Assembly: GCF_016881005.1 (NCBI RefSeq)
Contig: NZ_JACOPV010000005.1
Location: 1 to 64,000, forward strand
Origin: Pseudomonas arcuscaelestis
GTDB lineage: Bacteria; Pseudomonadota; Gammaproteobacteria; Pseudomonadales; Pseudomonadaceae
DNA length: 64,000 nt
Direction: 5' to 3'
This document shows, in pieces, positions 18,086 through 27,305 of this stretch. Each line of letters starts with the position of its first letter. Within the stretch, counting starts at the first letter, position 1. A program made the translations under genes and the position numbers. The notes beneath the pieces are model-generated. The model was not told the origin of the DNA and did no database searches. It was given only the letters and a program-made list of their open reading frames with translations.

Positions 18086-19177
18086 ATGTCCGGCAATACC
18101 TACGGCAAGCTGTTCACTGTCACCACCGCTGGCGAAAGCCATGGTCCGGCGTTGGTCGCCATTGTCGACGGCTGTCCGCCGGGCCTGGAAATTTCCCTGG
18201 CTGACCTGCAGCACGACCTCGACCGGCGCAAACCCGGCACCAGTCGCCATACTACCCAGCGTCAGGAAGCCGATGAAGTCGAAATCCTTTCCGGGGTTTT
18301 CGAAGGGCGCACTACAGGCTGCTCGATCGGCCTGCTGATCCGTAACACCGACCAGAAGTCCAAGGACTATTCGGCGATCAAGGATCTTTTCCGCCCTGCC
18401 CATGCCGACTACACCTATCACCATAAATACGGTGAGCGCGATTACCGTGGCGGTGGTCGCAGTTCGGCGCGTGAAACCGCCATGCGTGTGGCTGCAGGTG
18501 CCATTGCCAAGAAGTACCTAGCCAGCCAGGGCATTCGCATCCGTGGCTACATGAGCCAACTGGGACCGATCGAGATTCCGTTCAAAACCTGGGACTCGGT
18601 CGAGCAAAATGCCTTTTTCAGCCCCGACCCAGACAAAGTACCGGAGCTGGAGGCCTACATGGATCAACTGCGCCGTGACCAGGATTCGGTTGGCGCAAAA
18701 ATCACGGTCGTCGCCGAAGGTGTCATGCCAGGTCTGGGCGAGCCGATCTTCGACCGCCTGGACGCCGAGCTTGCCCACGCCTTGATGAGCATCAATGCGG
18801 TGAAGGGGGTGGAGATTGGTGCAGGTTTTGCCAGCGTTGCCCAGCGTGGTACCGAGCATCGTGACGAGATGACCCCTGAAGGTTTTCTCAGCAACAATGC
18901 CGGTGGCATTCTCGGCGGAATCTCATCCGGTCAGCCGATCGTTGCCCACCTGGCCTTGAAGCCCACTTCAAGTATCACCACCCCAGGTCGCTCGATTGAT
19001 GTCGATGGCAACCCGGTCGAAGTGATCACCAAAGGTCGCCACGACCCGTGCGTCGGCATCCGCGCCACGCCAATCGCTGAAGCGATGATGGCCATTGTGC
19101 TGATGGATCATCTGCTGCGTCATCGCGGCCAGAACGCCGATGTACGGGTGACCACGCCGGTACTGGGCCAGCTGTAA
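18086..19177 (+). CDS. aroC: chorismate synthase
   Basis: A 363-residue flavoprotein that makes chorismate from EPSP, ending the shikimate pathway. Signature stretches are [18 protein letters not shown] at the start, [12 protein letters not shown] in the middle and [15 protein letters not shown] near the end. Length is as expected. GGAG lies 8 bp before the ATG. The MFS gene follows after 38 bp in the same direction. Confidence 0.97.
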   Translation: MSGNTYGKLFTVTTAGESHGPALVAIVDGCPPGLEISLADLQHDLDRRKPGTSRHTTQRQEADEVEILSGVFEGRTTGCSIGLLIRNTDQKSKDYSAIKDLFRPAHADYTYHHKYGERDYRGGGRSSARETAMRVAAGAIAKKYLASQGIRIRGYMSQLGPIEIPFKTWDSVEQNAFFSPDPDKVPELEAYMDQLRRDQDSVGAKITVVAEGVMPGLGEPIFDRLDAELAHALMSINAVKGVEIGAGFASVAQRGTEHRDEMTPEGFLSNNAGGILGGISSGQPIVAHLALKPTSSITTPGRSIDVDGNPVEVITKGRHDPCVGIRATPIAEAMMAIVLMDHLLRHRGQNADVRVTTPVLGQL

Positions 19178-19215
19178 TGCAGGCTTTTGGCATGCGCGCT
19201 GCGGCGTGTTGAGCC

Positions 19216-20361
19216 GTGGCGCCGATTCCCTACTGGCGGCTGTCCAGCTTTTACCTGTTCTACTTCGCCTTGCTCGGGTCTACAGCGCCGTTTCTGGCGC
19301 TGTACTTTCATCATCTGGGTTTTTCCAGCGCGCGCATCGGCGAATTGGTTGCCATCCCCATGCTGATGCGCTGTATCGCGCCCAATCTATGGGGCTGGTT
19401 GGGTGATCGCAGCGGTCAACGCCTGTTGATCGTGCGCCTTGGCGCGCTGTTCACACTGTTGAGCTTCTCACTGATCTTTTTTGCCAAAAGCTATGCCTGG
19501 CTTGCGCTGGTCATGGCCTTGCACGCGTTCTTCTGGCACGCGGTGTTGCCGCAGTTCGAGGTCATCACCCTGGCGCACTTGCAGGGTCAGACGTCGCGCT
19601 ACAGCCAGATCCGGCTGTGGGGTTCGATTGGTTTCATTCTGACCGTGGTCGGCCTTGGGCGACTGTTCGATAGCTTGAGCCTGGATGTGTATCCGCAGGC
19701 GTTGGTGGTCATCATGGCCGGTATCGTGCTCGCCAGCTTCTGGGTGCCGAACGCCCAGCCACCGGGGCAGAATGAGCGAAGCCATGGCGGTTTTCTCAAG
19801 CAGTTGACCCGCCCCGGCGTAGCCGCCTTCTATGTCTGTGTGGCACTGATGCAGCTCAGCCACGGCCCCTATTACACCTTTCTAACCCTTCACCTGGAGC
19901 AACTCGGCTTCAGCCGTGGGGTAATCGGTATGCTCTGGGCGTTGGGCGTGGTGGCCGAAGTGCTGATGTTCCTGGGCATGAGCTGGATTCTGGCGCGGGT
20001 ATCGCTGCGCCGGGTGCTGATGGCCAGTTTCATCCTGGCGGCCCTGCGTTGGCTGCTCCTGGGCAATTATGCCGAGCACCTGGCCGTGCTGTTGTTTGCC
20101 CAGGTGCTGCATGCCGCCACCTTCGGCAGCTTCCACGCCGCGGCCATCGCTTTTGTGCAGCGTAGTTTTGCTGCGCGTCAGCAAGGGCAGGGCCAGGCCC
20201 TGTACGCAGCCTTGGCCGGAACCGGCGGGGCCTTGGGCGCTCTGTATTCCGGCTACAGCTGGAACCTGTTGGGTGCAACTACCACCTTTAGTATTGCCAG
20301 CATCGCAGCCCTGGCCGCAGCCGTTATCATTGCGACCCAGATGAAAGATGCCCAGACATAG
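19216..20361 (+). CDS. MFS transporter (HcaT/MFS_1-like)
   Basis: A 381-residue 12-helix protein. The start (YWRLSSFYLFYFALLGSTAPFLALYF), AIPMLMRCIAPNLWGWLGDRSG and RYSQIRLWGSIGFI place it in the MFS branch that includes phenylpropionate permease HcaT and nucleoside permeases. The natural substrate is not evident. GTG at 19216 is the only start giving a full first helix; the ribosome site is weak. It is followed 12 bp later by the acireductone dioxygenase homologue, so the two are likely co-transcribed with aroC. Confidence 0.87.
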   Translation: MAPIPYWRLSSFYLFYFALLGSTAPFLALYFHHLGFSSARIGELVAIPMLMRCIAPNLWGWLGDRSGQRLLIVRLGALFTLLSFSLIFFAKSYAWLALVMALHAFFWHAVLPQFEVITLAHLQGQTSRYSQIRLWGSIGFILTVVGLGRLFDSLSLDVYPQALVVIMAGIVLASFWVPNAQPPGQNERSHGGFLKQLTRPGVAAFYVCVALMQLSHGPYYTFLTLHLEQLGFSRGVIGMLWALGVVAEVLMFLGMSWILARVSLRRVLMASFILAALRWLLLGNYAEHLAVLLFAQVLHAATFGSFHAAAIAFVQRSFAARQQGQGQALYAALAGTGGALGALYSGYSWNLLGATTTFSIASIAALAAAVIIATQMKDAQT

Positions 20362-20373
20362 GAAGCGCCTTTA

Positions 20374-20892
20374 ATGAGCAGCCTGACCGTTTACCACCAG
20401 TCCACCCCCGACATCCCCAACAAGGTGCTGACCCACCTTGAGGACATCGCTGCCACGCTGGCTGAGCACGCTGTGCGTTTCGAGCGTTGGCAAGCTGACT
20501 CTGCGATCCAGCCCGGTGCTGGCGATCAACACATCATCGAAGCCTACCGGTCGAGCATCGACACATTGCTGGCCGAACGCGGGTACGCCCATGTCGATGT
20601 AATCCGTGAAGTGGATGGCGCTTTGCGCAATGAGCATACGTGCAAGGAAGACCAGCTGCGCTTTTTTGCTGCCGGACGCGGACTGTTCAGCCTGCGCATT
20701 GACGATTACATCTACGCAGTGCTGTGCGAGAAGGGCGATTTGATCGGCGTGCCGGCTGGCACCAGGCTGTGGGTCGATATGGGTGATGAACCGCGATTCG
20801 TTGCCATTCGCCTGTTCAACGCCCCAGAAGGGCAAGCGGTAGATCTTACTGGCGACAAAATTGCCGAGCGTTATCCACGCCTCGATGATTGA
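20374..20892 (+). CDS. acireductone dioxygenase homologue with lost metal ligands
   Basis: A 172-residue cupin aligned over its whole length with bacterial acireductone dioxygenase (ARD, MtnD): VYHQSTPDIPNKVLTHLEDIA, GAGDQHIIEAY, LRIDDYIYAVLCEKGDLIGVPAGT, RFVAIRLFN. ARD binds Fe or Ni through two His, one Glu and a third His in HxHxxxE and TKHW. Here the positions read H88, C90, Q94 and L132, so three of four ligands are replaced. The frame is intact and codon use normal. It is unlikely to be an ordinary ARD; a changed role or recent loss of function are the options. mtnB and mtnC, usual partners, are not adjacent. Confidence 0.85.
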   Translation: MSSLTVYHQSTPDIPNKVLTHLEDIAATLAEHAVRFERWQADSAIQPGAGDQHIIEAYRSSIDTLLAERGYAHVDVIREVDGALRNEHTCKEDQLRFFAAGRGLFSLRIDDYIYAVLCEKGDLIGVPAGTRLWVDMGDEPRFVAIRLFNAPEGQAVDLTGDKIAERYPRLDD

Positions 20893-20930
20893 TCGGTAGA
20901 GCGGGCAGCGGCTGCTAGATAGGTTTCACA

Positions 20931-20970
20931 AAAAGGCCAACCCGACGTCCTGTTGGGGTTGGCCTTGTTT
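20931..20970 (+). terminator. rho-independent terminator
   Basis: AAGGCCAACCC / GGGGTTGGCCTT stem around GACGTCCTGTT, flanked by A runs on the left and TTGTTT on the right, 40 bp after the ARD-like gene. It ends the aroC-MFS-ARD unit. Confidence 0.85.
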
Positions 20971-20989
20971 GTGAAGGGGGGGTTAAGGC

Positions 20990-21262
20990 TTAGCGGTAAG
21001 TCGGCAGGGCGAACCGCTGTTGGCTCTGCAGCCGAGAAATTACCGGCAGCTCACTGGCTTGTTCGGCCAAGTCGCGGCGGATCGCACTGATCGCCCACGT
21101 CAGCTGTTCAGCGCAGTGCAGTTGTCCATACGAAATCGAGCGCTTTACCTGCTTGCCATCTGCTGCGCGCAAGGTCAGCAGAATGCCTCCGTCGGGCCGC
21201 GCTTGAGTGACAACGGTGTAGGCGGCGAATACCGAGGCAAATTTTTCCTGGATGAGGTCCAT
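20990..21262 (-). CDS. DUF3509 family protein
   Basis: A 90-residue soluble protein resembling the Pseudomonas DUF3509 family, with DLIQEKFASVFAAYTV at the start, LTLRAADGKQVKRSISYGQL in the middle and a C-terminal helix. Function is unknown. Its 3' end converges on the terminator of the upstream unit. The ATG at 21262 is the first possible start, and the sequence before it (GGAGTCGAT) gives a fair ribosome site. Confidence 0.78.
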   Translation of the reverse strand: MDLIQEKFASVFAAYTVVTQARPDGGILLTLRAADGKQVKRSISYGQLHCAEQLTWAISAIRRDLAEQASELPVISRLQSQQRFALPTYR

Positions 21263-21382
21263 ATCGACTCCTGGCTGTTAGTGGCAGACATGGAGTGATG
21301 GTTGCAGTGACTGTGCCAGGTTTTTATTGAAATAAAGTCTATATAAATCAACGACTTAAATATAAATGCGGGCGGGCGCCCC

Positions 21383-21427
21383 ATGCATTGTGCAAGGTCG
21401 TGCAATTTGCACAGTGCATTTTGCAAG
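21383..21427. promoter_or_regulatory. cluster of TGCA-type palindromes upstream of ankyrin gene
   Basis: Within 45 bp there are five TGCA words and the near-perfect palindrome GTGCAATTTGCAC at 21400-21412, flanked by TTGTGCAAGG and AGTGCATTTTGCA. The pattern looks like a multi-site operator between the DUF3509 gene and the ankyrin gene. I cannot name the regulator. Confidence 0.4.
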
Positions 21428-21534
21428 ATCCCTTCGCCAATAGATTGGCTCTGTCGGCACCATGAGTTATCCACAGTGGACCTCACGGCGTTACTGACAA
21501 ATACTTGGGCTTTCCGTAAGCCAGGAGGTTCCCC

Positions 21535-22059
21535 ATGTCTGATCAACGCAGCCCTACGCCCATGAATGATGACGAGGCTGCAGCATTCGCCGAGCAGGTG
21601 TTCGACCGGGCACGCCAGGGCGATGCCGAGATGCTTGGGCGTCTGCTCGACAAAGGCCTGCCTGCCAACCTGCGCAACCACAAGGGCGACACCTTGCTGA
21701 TGCTCGCTTGCTACCACGGGCATCTGGACGCGGTAGCCGTGCTGCTGCAGCACGGCGCCGATGCGCAAATCGCCAATGACAATGGTCAGCTGCCCATGGC
21801 CGGTGCAGCATTCAAAGGTGACCTGGCGATGGTGACGCTGCTGGTAGAGCAAGGCGTTGCGGTGGACTCGGCGTCTACTGATGGTCGCACCGCGTTGATG
21901 ATGGCGGCCATGTTCAACCGCACCGCGATTGTCGATTACCTGTTGAGCAAGGGCGCCGATGCCCAGCGCCAGGATGCCACGGGCGTTACCGCGCTCGGCG
22001 CTGCGTTGGCAATGGGCGCCGTTGATACCACTGCGCAGTTGCAAGCGCTGGCCGGCTAA
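21535..22059 (+). CDS. ankyrin-repeat protein
   Basis: A 174-residue protein with four ankyrin repeats after a ~25-residue acidic N-terminus; repeat cores include GDTLLMLACYHGHLDAVAVL, GADAQIANDNGQLPMAGAA, GRTALMMAAMFNRTAIVDYL and GVTALGAALAMG. No signal peptide is seen, so it is probably cytoplasmic. It resembles Pseudomonas AnkB-type proteins linked to catalase function, but no catalase gene is adjacent here. CCAGGAGG precedes the ATG by 7 bp. Confidence 0.87.
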   Translation: MSDQRSPTPMNDDEAAAFAEQVFDRARQGDAEMLGRLLDKGLPANLRNHKGDTLLMLACYHGHLDAVAVLLQHGADAQIANDNGQLPMAGAAFKGDLAMVTLLVEQGVAVDSASTDGRTALMMAAMFNRTAIVDYLLSKGADAQRQDATGVTALGAALAMGAVDTTAQLQALAG

Positions 22060-22119
22060 CCCCCGGGGGCCTTTTGCGGCTATCCTTGGCGACTTTTTTC
22101 AGCGTCGCAGGGCCCCTTC

Positions 22120-22650
22120 ATGAAAACCCAACTGGTCGAACTCATCGGCAAAATCAGCGCCGGCTGCATGCGCGAAGACGATATCGAGCGCATTGCCGAA
22201 GAAGCGTCCCAGGCCTTTGCCGACCCACAAGCCTTCCTCGCCAACAATCCAGATATCAACTACGACGACAGCTTTCCGATCACACTCGGGGAGTGGATAG
22301 TGGTTGGCAGCTTGCCAGATACCGTGCTGTTCCAGGCCGATAGCTACCAGGACCTGTTCGCGCAAATCGTCGATTCTTTCGACAAGAGCGTGGCCTTCAA
22401 CCTCAAGCCCAAGCAATTGGCCAAGGTCGAACCCTTGACCGCGCTCAACCGGATCCAGGTGCAAATGGGCGCGATGAACAAAGAAGCCGGCGGCTATGTG
22501 CTGATGAACTTCAGCCAGTTGCTTGATGACGAACTGCAGGTGGTTATGGTCGGCGCCAATGACCTGCCGCGGGTGCTCGAACTGTGCGCCGAAGTCGGTA
22601 TTGCCGCAGCGCCATCACTGGAAGCGCTGCGGGTGGCTGTACACGTTTAA
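22120..22650 (+). CDS. conserved protein of unknown function
   Basis: A 176-residue soluble protein I do not recognise. It has an N-terminal helical region with ISAGCMREDDIERIAEEASQAF, a central hydrophobic strand segment and a C-terminal VVMVGANDLPRVLELCAEVG that looks like an alpha/beta unit. No catalytic motif or signal peptide is visible. The stop overlaps the convergent ZIP transporter gene by 4 bp. The frame is fully sustained with host-like codons, so it is a real gene. Confidence 0.75.
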   Translation: MKTQLVELIGKISAGCMREDDIERIAEEASQAFADPQAFLANNPDINYDDSFPITLGEWIVVGSLPDTVLFQADSYQDLFAQIVDSFDKSVAFNLKPKQLAKVEPLTALNRIQVQMGAMNKEAGGYVLMNFSQLLDDELQVVMVGANDLPRVLELCAEVGIAAAPSLEALRVAVHV

Positions 22651-23588
22651 CCCAGGGCGGTATCGAGGAACATCATTACCGCGAAGCCGCCCATCAGGCC
22701 AAGGGTCGCCGAGGTCTGGTGGCCATTGCGGTGGGTTTCCGGAATGACTTCGTGGGACACCACAAAGATCATCGCGCCGGCTGCCAGGCCCATGCTCACG
22801 GGGTAGGCAATGGCAAACCCGGTGGAAATCCCCAGGCCTATCACAGCGCCAATCGGTTCCATCAGGCCGGAACCGATTGCCACCAATGCGGCCTTGAGGG
22901 TGGAAAGCCCTGTGGCGCGCAAGGCCAGCGCCACCGCCAGGCCTTCGGGGATGTCCTGAATGGCGATGGCGCTGGTAAGCGGCAGGCCTACATTCAAATC
23001 ACCCGTAGCGAAGCTGACACCAATGGCCATGCCTTCAGGCAAGTTGTGCAGGGTGATTGCCAGCACAAACAGCCATACACGGTTGATCCGATCGGCCTGC
23101 GGGCCGCAAGGCCCCGTGCTTTCGTGTTCGTGCGGGGTAAAACGATCCAGGCCAAGCATCAGCAAAACCCCGAGCCCCATGCCGACCACCACCGTCAACG
23201 CCGCGTAGGGGCCATTGCCGGTAATTTCTCGTGCCGCATCCAGGCCCGGCAGAATCAATGAAAACGAGCTGGCGGCGAGCATCATGCCGGCGGCGAAGCC
23301 GAGCATCACATCCTGGTTGCGGGTGCTGACTTCGCGCAGTACCACCGCCATCATCGCTCCCAGGGCGGTGGCGGCAAAGCCTGCCAGGCCGCCGAGCATG
23401 GCCATATGCAGGTTTTCCTGGTGATCGCCGTGTACGGCGTTCCAGGCACTGGCTATCAGCAAGCCAAGCACAACCAGCAGGCTCAAACCCAACCCTGCGC
23501 TCAGCCAGGGGCTGGATTGCGCCTGCTGCAGCCAGGCATTCCAGAGTGATGCCGGGGCGGGGCTGCTGGAGCTGTGGGCTGATGGCAT
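22647..23588 (-). CDS. ZIP family metal transporter
   Basis: A 313-residue inner-membrane protein of the ZIP (GufA/ZupT-like) family. The metal-site motifs are HNLPEGMAIG and AIQDIPEGLAVAL in helices IV and V; a variable loop before them has the histidine-rich PHEHES. ZIP proteins import zinc or other divalent cations. About eight helices can be traced. The ATG at 23588 was chosen since the upstream extension is not hydrophobic or conserved. No Zur box is evident nearby. Confidence 0.9.
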   Translation of the reverse strand: MPSAHSSSSPAPASLWNAWLQQAQSSPWLSAGLGLSLLVVLGLLIASAWNAVHGDHQENLHMAMLGGLAGFAATALGAMMAVVLREVSTRNQDVMLGFAAGMMLAASSFSLILPGLDAAREITGNGPYAALTVVVGMGLGVLLMLGLDRFTPHEHESTGPCGPQADRINRVWLFVLAITLHNLPEGMAIGVSFATGDLNVGLPLTSAIAIQDIPEGLAVALALRATGLSTLKAALVAIGSGLMEPIGAVIGLGISTGFAIAYPVSMGLAAGAMIFVVSHEVIPETHRNGHQTSATLGLMGGFAVMMFLDTALG

Positions 23589-23716
23589 AGATACCTCACT
23601 GAAACGGGTCAATGCCCCAAGTTTAACCAGTGCCGATGCCTGGCAGCCAACCATTAGCGTCTATGGGCGTCATAGCCAGCTATCCTTTGGGCAGTCTCGA
23701 CCAAAGGAGCAAGAGC

Positions 23717-23920
23717 ATGGGATCTACATTCAATGGCCTGGTGGGCCTGATAATCCTGGCACTGGATATCTGGGCGATCATCAACGTGCTCAAGAGTGGC
23801 GCGGGTTTGGGCGCAAAAATCCTCTGGATCCTGTTGATACTGTTGCTGCCGGTGCTCGGCCTGATCATCTGGGCCATTGCCGGGCCGCGCGGCGGCAGCA
23901 GTGGGTTTTCCCCACGATAG
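23717..23920 (+). CDS. PLDc_N domain small membrane protein
   Basis: A 67-residue protein with two membrane helices (LVGLIILALDIWAIINVL and KILWILLILLLPVLGLIIWAI). The second has the pattern of the PLDc_N domain, found at the start of cardiolipin synthases and as stand-alone proteins. The tail GPRGGSSGF is polar. AAAGGAG lies 8 bp before ATG 23717, which decides the start over the in-frame ATG at 23630. Role unknown. Confidence 0.82.
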   Translation: MGSTFNGLVGLIILALDIWAIINVLKSGAGLGAKILWILLILLLPVLGLIIWAIAGPRGGSSGFSPR

Positions 23921-23965
23921 ATTTGCAGAAATGCCCCCTCGCCAGTGGCAGCGGGGCACCGCGGA

Positions 23966-24439
23966 TCAGATGAGCCACGCCCCTTCAAGCTCGAGCAATT
24001 GCTGCTTGCGCTCCACGCCACCGGCATAGCCGGTCAGGGTGCCATTGCTGCCAATCACGCGATGGCAGGGCACGATGATCGAGATGGGGTTGGCGCCATT
24101 GGCGGTACCGACGGCGCGGATGGCGCGGGGCCGGCCGATTTGCTGCGCAAGGACTGAATAGCTGCAGGTCGTGCCGTAGGGAATGCGCTGCAAGGCTTGC
24201 CAGACTTCTCGCTGAAAAGCTGTACCCATCGGTGCCAGCTGTACATCGAACGTTTCCCGTTTGCCAGCGAAGTATTCATCCAACTGACGGCTTACTGCAT
24301 CGAGCTGGCTATGCGCGGGTTGCCAGGCACTTGAAAGCGCCCATGGCTGGGCAGCATCCATGTGAATCAGATGCAGGCCCTGTTCGTCCCCCGCGAGCAA
24401 GAGTGGGCCAAGCGGGCTGGGCTGATAGCGGTAGTACAT
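23966..24439 (-). CDS. ogt: methylated-DNA-[protein]-cysteine S-methyltransferase
   Basis: A 157-residue suicide DNA-repair protein that removes the alkyl group from O6-alkylguanine. The acceptor motif [15 protein letters not shown] and the helix-turn-helix region [25 protein letters not shown] with its arginine finger are present. It has no AdaA N-terminal domain, so it is the Ogt type. The ATG at 24439 gives [13 protein letters not shown], the usual start; the longer frame from 24502 is less likely. Confidence 0.92.
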   Translation of the reverse strand: MYYRYQPSPLGPLLLAGDEQGLHLIHMDAAQPWALSSAWQPAHSQLDAVSRQLDEYFAGKRETFDVQLAPMGTAFQREVWQALQRIPYGTTCSYSVLAQQIGRPRAIRAVGTANGANPISIIVPCHRVIGSNGTLTGYAGGVERKQQLLELEGAWLI

Positions 24440-24652
24440 GGCATGACGCCTGGGCGATGAAGTACTCGCTACCTTACCGCAAGTCGTTACCCGGCGTGTC
24501 ACTCAACGAAATTTTCACATTCGATTATGGAGAATTCGCGCGCGCAATTATCCGTTCGCCGAATGGCCGTGCATTGGACCTGGGTTTAGTGCACATTTGC
24601 CGATTCGCTTTTTTGCCTTCTTTGAATCTGAATCCTAGGGATCTTCCAATCC

Positions 24653-26737
24653 ATGGCTAACACGGACGCCTTGAGTGATCAGCGGGCTGCGTCGCGCCCG
24701 CTGCAACCGACGCTAAAATCGCACCTGGCCTACACCCTGCTGTGTGGCCTGGTGATCATGGTCATGCTCAGCCTGGTACGCCTGGCTCTGCTCATCTACA
24801 ACAGCGACATGATCGGCGACACGCCGATGTCGACCGTGGCCGAGGGTTTCCTCAATGGCCTGCGGTTTGACCTGCGGGTTGTCGTTTATCTGAGTATTCC
24901 ACTGCTGTTGGCCACCCTCAGTGCACGGGCCATGGCTGCCCGCGGCCTGTTCCGGATCTGGCTGACCCTGGCCTCGAGCATTGTCATGTTCCTCGGGCTG
25001 ATGGAACTGGACTTCTATCGCGAGTTCCATCAACGCCTGAACGGCCTGGTGTTCCAATATGTGAAGGAAGATCCAAAAACCGTACTGAGCATGCTCTGGT
25101 ACGGCTTCCCGGTGGTGCGCTACCTGTTGGCCTGGGCCTTTGGCACCTGGTTGCTGAGCCTGCTGTTCAAAGGCATCGACCGCCTGACCCGCCCGCGTGG
25201 CGCCTATCAGAATCAAACCGCAAACACCCGCGCCGTTGCGCCATGGTATGTGCGTGGCGTGGTGTTCTTCATGATCCTGCTGGTGGCGGTAATCGCCGCG
25301 CGCGGCACGCTGCGTCAGGGCCCACCCATGCGTTGGGGGGATGCCTTCACCACCGATTCGAACTTCGTCAACCAGTTGGGCCTCAATGGCACCCTGACCT
25401 TGATCGATGCGGCCAAGAGCCGTTTCGGTGAAGACCGCGCCAATGTCTGGAAATCAACCATCGAGCAAACCCTGGCAACCCAGACGGTGCGTGACATGCT
25501 GCTGACCGACAACGACAAGCTGGTCGATGCCGACAGCGCAGCCGTGCGCCGTGATTTCACCCCACCAACCGCCAACACCCTGCCGATCAAGAACGTTGTT
25601 GTGATCCTCATGGAAAGCTTCGCGGGCCACTCGGTTGGCGCGCTGGGCAGCCCGAACAACATCACCCCGTACTTCGACAAGCTGGCCAAAGAAGGGCTGT
25701 TGTTCGACCGCTTCTTCTCCAACGGCACCCATACCCACCAGGGTATGTTCGCCACCATGGCCTGTTACCCGAATCTGCCAGGTTTCGAATACCTGATGCA
25801 GACACCCGAAGGCGGTCACAAGCTGTCTGGCCTGCCAGCGCTGCTCAGTGCGCGTGATTACGACGACGTGTATGTCTACAACGGCGATTTCGCCTGGGAC
25901 AACCAGTCGGGGTTCTTCGGCAATCAGGGCATGACCACGTTTATCGGTCGCAATGATTTCGTCAATCCGGTGTTCTCCGACCCTACCTGGGGTGTGTCCG
26001 ACCAGGACATGTTCGACCGTGGCGCCGAAGAGCTGGCCAAAAACTACGGCAAGAAGCCGTTCTACGCCTTGCTGCAAACCCTGTCCAACCACACGCCTTA
26101 CGCGTTGCCTGCGCAGTTGCCAGTGGAGCCGGTCACCGGCCAGGGGCGCCTGGATCAACACCTGACCGCCATGCGTTATTCGGACTGGGCCTTGGGCCAG
26201 TTCTTCGAGAAGGCACGTAAAGAGCCGTACTTCAACGAGACCCTGTTCGTGATTGTGGGTGACCACGGTTTTGGCAACCACCAGCAAGTCACCGAGCTGG
26301 ATCTGGGCCGCTTCAACGTGCCGCTGCTGCTGATTGCGCCGGGCATCCAGGAAAAATTCGGTGCGGTCAACCACACCGTCGGCACGCAGATCGACATCGT
26401 ACCGACCATCATGGGGCGCCTGGGTGGTGAAACCCGTCACCAATGTTGGGGCCGTGACTTGCTCAACCTGCCGGCTGGCGATCAGGGCTTCGGCATGATC
26501 AAGCCTTCGGGCAGTGAGCAGATTGTTGGCCTGGTGAAGGGGGATCGTATCCTCATCGAATCCAAGGACATGTCGCCGCGCATGTATCGCTATGAGCTGG
26601 GGGCCAACTTCAAGGCCGAACTGATCGAAAGCCCGGATCAACAGGAACTGACCCACAAGCTTGAGTCGTTTATCCAGACGGCAACCAAGAGCTTGCTGGA
26701 TAACACCGCAGGCGTTGTCCACGGTACACCTGAGTAA
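24653..26737 (+). CDS. LTA synthase-like sulfatase-fold phosphotransferase
   Basis: A 694-residue protein with five N-terminal membrane helices (to about residue 215) and a large periplasmic alkaline phosphatase/sulfatase-fold domain. The nucleophile Thr lies in FFSNGTHTHQGMFAT; VILMESFAGHSVG and VGDHGFGNHQ give metal-binding residues. The architecture is that of LtaS/OpgB-type phosphoglycerol transferases, which act on phosphatidylglycerol. In a Gram-negative cell, transfer of phosphoglycerol to periplasmic glucans or glycans is more likely than lipoteichoic acid synthesis. It is a monocistronic unit with its own terminator. Confidence 0.9.
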   Translation: MANTDALSDQRAASRPLQPTLKSHLAYTLLCGLVIMVMLSLVRLALLIYNSDMIGDTPMSTVAEGFLNGLRFDLRVVVYLSIPLLLATLSARAMAARGLFRIWLTLASSIVMFLGLMELDFYREFHQRLNGLVFQYVKEDPKTVLSMLWYGFPVVRYLLAWAFGTWLLSLLFKGIDRLTRPRGAYQNQTANTRAVAPWYVRGVVFFMILLVAVIAARGTLRQGPPMRWGDAFTTDSNFVNQLGLNGTLTLIDAAKSRFGEDRANVWKSTIEQTLATQTVRDMLLTDNDKLVDADSAAVRRDFTPPTANTLPIKNVVVILMESFAGHSVGALGSPNNITPYFDKLAKEGLLFDRFFSNGTHTHQGMFATMACYPNLPGFEYLMQTPEGGHKLSGLPALLSARDYDDVYVYNGDFAWDNQSGFFGNQGMTTFIGRNDFVNPVFSDPTWGVSDQDMFDRGAEELAKNYGKKPFYALLQTLSNHTPYALPAQLPVEPVTGQGRLDQHLTAMRYSDWALGQFFEKARKEPYFNETLFVIVGDHGFGNHQQVTELDLGRFNVPLLLIAPGIQEKFGAVNHTVGTQIDIVPTIMGRLGGETRHQCWGRDLLNLPAGDQGFGMIKPSGSEQIVGLVKGDRILIESKDMSPRMYRYELGANFKAELIESPDQQELTHKLESFIQTATKSLLDNTAGVVHGTPE

Positions 26738-26761
26738 CACATTGTCCGCGCTGCACTCAGA

Positions 26762-26788
26762 AAGGGGCCTTCGGGCCTCTTTTTTTAT
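26762..26788 (+). terminator. rho-independent terminator
   Basis: AGGGGCC-TTC-GGGCCTCT stem followed by TTTTTTT, 25 bp after the LTA synthase-like gene. Confidence 0.88.
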
Positions 26789-26883
26789 GGCCGCTGGAAC
26801 CTTTGTCTGAACATTTTTTCACTCGACGCGGTCAACGTGAAGTAGGCAGATTTACCTGGAACGTCGAAGCAGAGGAGAGTCCA

Positions 26884-27120
26884 ATGAAAGCCTGGGTCAT
26901 TACCTTTGTTGACCAGAAAGGCGAGCGCACCTCGCTGCCATTCATGTCCGAGCAGGAACCTGGTATCGAGGAGGCGGCGCGGCTGATACGCGCCCATCTG
27001 TATCCGGTCATGGATGAGCTGGACCTCAATGATTTCCAGGATCGCGCCACAATGCCCACTGCCAAATGGCTGAAAGAGCAGAGTGGGGTGGAGATAACCT
27101 CGATAAACGAGGCGCCTTGA
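26884..27120 (+). CDS. small conserved protein of unknown function
   Basis: A 78-residue soluble protein starting MKAWVITFVDQKGERTSLPF, ending with a helix and QSGVEITSINEAP. I do not recognise the family. GAGGAG 9 bp before ATG 26884 decides the start over the in-frame ATG at 26803. Base composition is normal for the window. It stands alone between the LTA synthase-like gene and rraB. Confidence 0.68.
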   Translation: MKAWVITFVDQKGERTSLPFMSEQEPGIEEAARLIRAHLYPVMDELDLNDFQDRATMPTAKWLKEQSGVEITSINEAP

Positions 27121-27305
27121 GGCCTCTAGTTGGCGCGCTTGGCAACTTCGCGCTACGCTGCAATCAAGGTCGGGCCGTTTTTTTGGCTGCCCGGACTTGC
27201 CGATCCACGTCATGCATCAGCTCGAATTGCCCCCGCACGATTTGTGTGGCGGGCAGGTGCGTTTTGCACTGAAAGTCTATCCATCGGTAGTTAGGAGGAC
27301 GATTC

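Noticed and set aside
25454..26740. A 428-codon minus-strand frame inside the LTA synthase-like gene
   Set aside because: Antisense shadow of a gene with clear catalytic motifs; composition is odd for a real protein.
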